NCBI GenBank assembly: GCA_943788815.1
Contig: CALSRS010000001.1
Span: 1,611,501-1,675,500, forward strand
DNA from: an uncultured Gammaproteobacteria bacterium
GTDB lineage: Bacteria > Pseudomonadota > Gammaproteobacteria > Eutrophobiales > Eutrophobiaceae
Reading direction: 5' to 3'
Length of the DNA: 64,000 bases
The position numbers and the translations under genes are program-made. Below the pieces are notes generated by a model, which was given only the letters and a program-made list of their open reading frames with translations, made no database searches and was not told the DNA's origin. Shown piece by piece: positions 63,803 through 64,000 of this stretch. Numbering within the stretch: the stretch's first letter is position 1; the number at the start of each line of letters is the position of its first letter.

Positions 63803-64000
63803 CTCAAGAAATTACGCTTTTGTGTTTTGACTTTGGAAAAAAGAGAATTGGAGTTGCAGTTGGCCAGACACTAACCCGAACAGCATCACCACTATGTACA
63901 ATTCAAGTCAATAAAGGCATCCCTGACTGGGACAGTATTTCAGAGCTTATTAATTCCTGGTCACCTGATGTATTAATTGTCGGAAAACCTTTAAATATGA
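63799..64000 (+). CDS. ruvX: RuvX/YqgF pre-16S rRNA nuclease, partial
   Basis: From the GTG at 63799 the frame reads TQEITLLCFDFGKKRIGVAV and continues to the window end (67 codons), with the RNase H-like Asp in FDFGKKRIG and the later VLIVGKPLN strand. RuvX matures the 16S rRNA 5' end. The C-terminus lies outside the window. Confidence 0.92.
   Translation, partial: MTQEITLLCFDFGKKRIGVAVGQTLTRTASPLCTIQVNKGIPDWDSISELINSWSPDVLIVGKPLNM

Noticed and set aside
1-64000. CRISPR array or prophage
   Set aside because: No regular direct repeats with spacers and no phage structural genes were seen.

Overview
The window comes from a gammaproteobacterium with moderate to low GC. Three housekeeping blocks follow the order familiar from Pseudomonas and relatives: ychF-pth-rplY-prs-tRNA-Gln-ispE-lolB-TPR lipoprotein-hemA-prfA-prmC-moeB (9.7-21.4 kb), engB-cytochrome c4-dsbA (34.4-36.6 kb), and hemC-hemD-hemX-hemY beside gshB-tonB-yqgE-ruvX (57-64 kb). 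A phosphoribulokinase points to a Calvin cycle. Several c-type cytochromes, a sulfur dioxygenase-rhodanese fusion and a TauE/SafE permease would fit a chemolithoautotroph, possibly a sulfur oxidiser; that lifestyle is inferred.

Layout. 0-3.8 kb is eroded: an IS3-type element has cut a Tat-exported gene that diverges from nsrR across a good NsrR operator. A b-type cytochrome, REP-like palindromic elements, an exported fumarylacetoacetase-like protein and a DUF167 remnant follow. 3.8-8.0 kb is a tightly coupled four-gene cassette (C39-like peptidase, RimK-type ATP-grasp ligase, GCS2-type amidoligase, N-formylglutamate amidohydrolase-like protein) that looks like an uncharacterised peptide or amide pathway. 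8.2-21.4 kb is mostly core genome. 21.5-26.7 kb carries lipid A and iron genes: lpxR-like, dgkA, a PepSY membrane protein, an FMN-binding protein and a porin behind Fur and FNR boxes, then bfd and bfr. 26.7-33.9 kb has lemA-GIDE, an M3 peptidase, an SH3 protein, an exonuclease III remnant, rpmE, a nuclease and an M48 protease.

33.9-34.45 kb is noncoding, with two inverted consensus DnaA boxes and a strongly structured candidate small RNA that converges on engB, the place where Spot 42 and ErsA lie in relatives. 35-45 kb holds periplasmic redox genes, a repeat-split tRNA-Arg, an orphan TRAP binding protein, uvrD and pmbA. 46.3-50.8 kb is a MoxR-DUF58-TgpA-macrodomain operon. 51.0-53.4 kb is a complete bufferin-type RiPP locus: precursor with four Cys, MNIO (DUF692) enzyme, DUF2063 partner and DoxX protein. 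msbA, prk, an orphan ParA ATPase and the haem and glutathione blocks complete the window.

The best candidates for little-described biology are the amidoligase cassette, the bufferin locus, the candidate RNA with the DnaA-box region, and the Fur/FNR-marked flavin-porin operon. Four broken genes (Tat protein, DUF167, exonuclease III, tRNA-Arg) show ongoing erosion of accessory loci.
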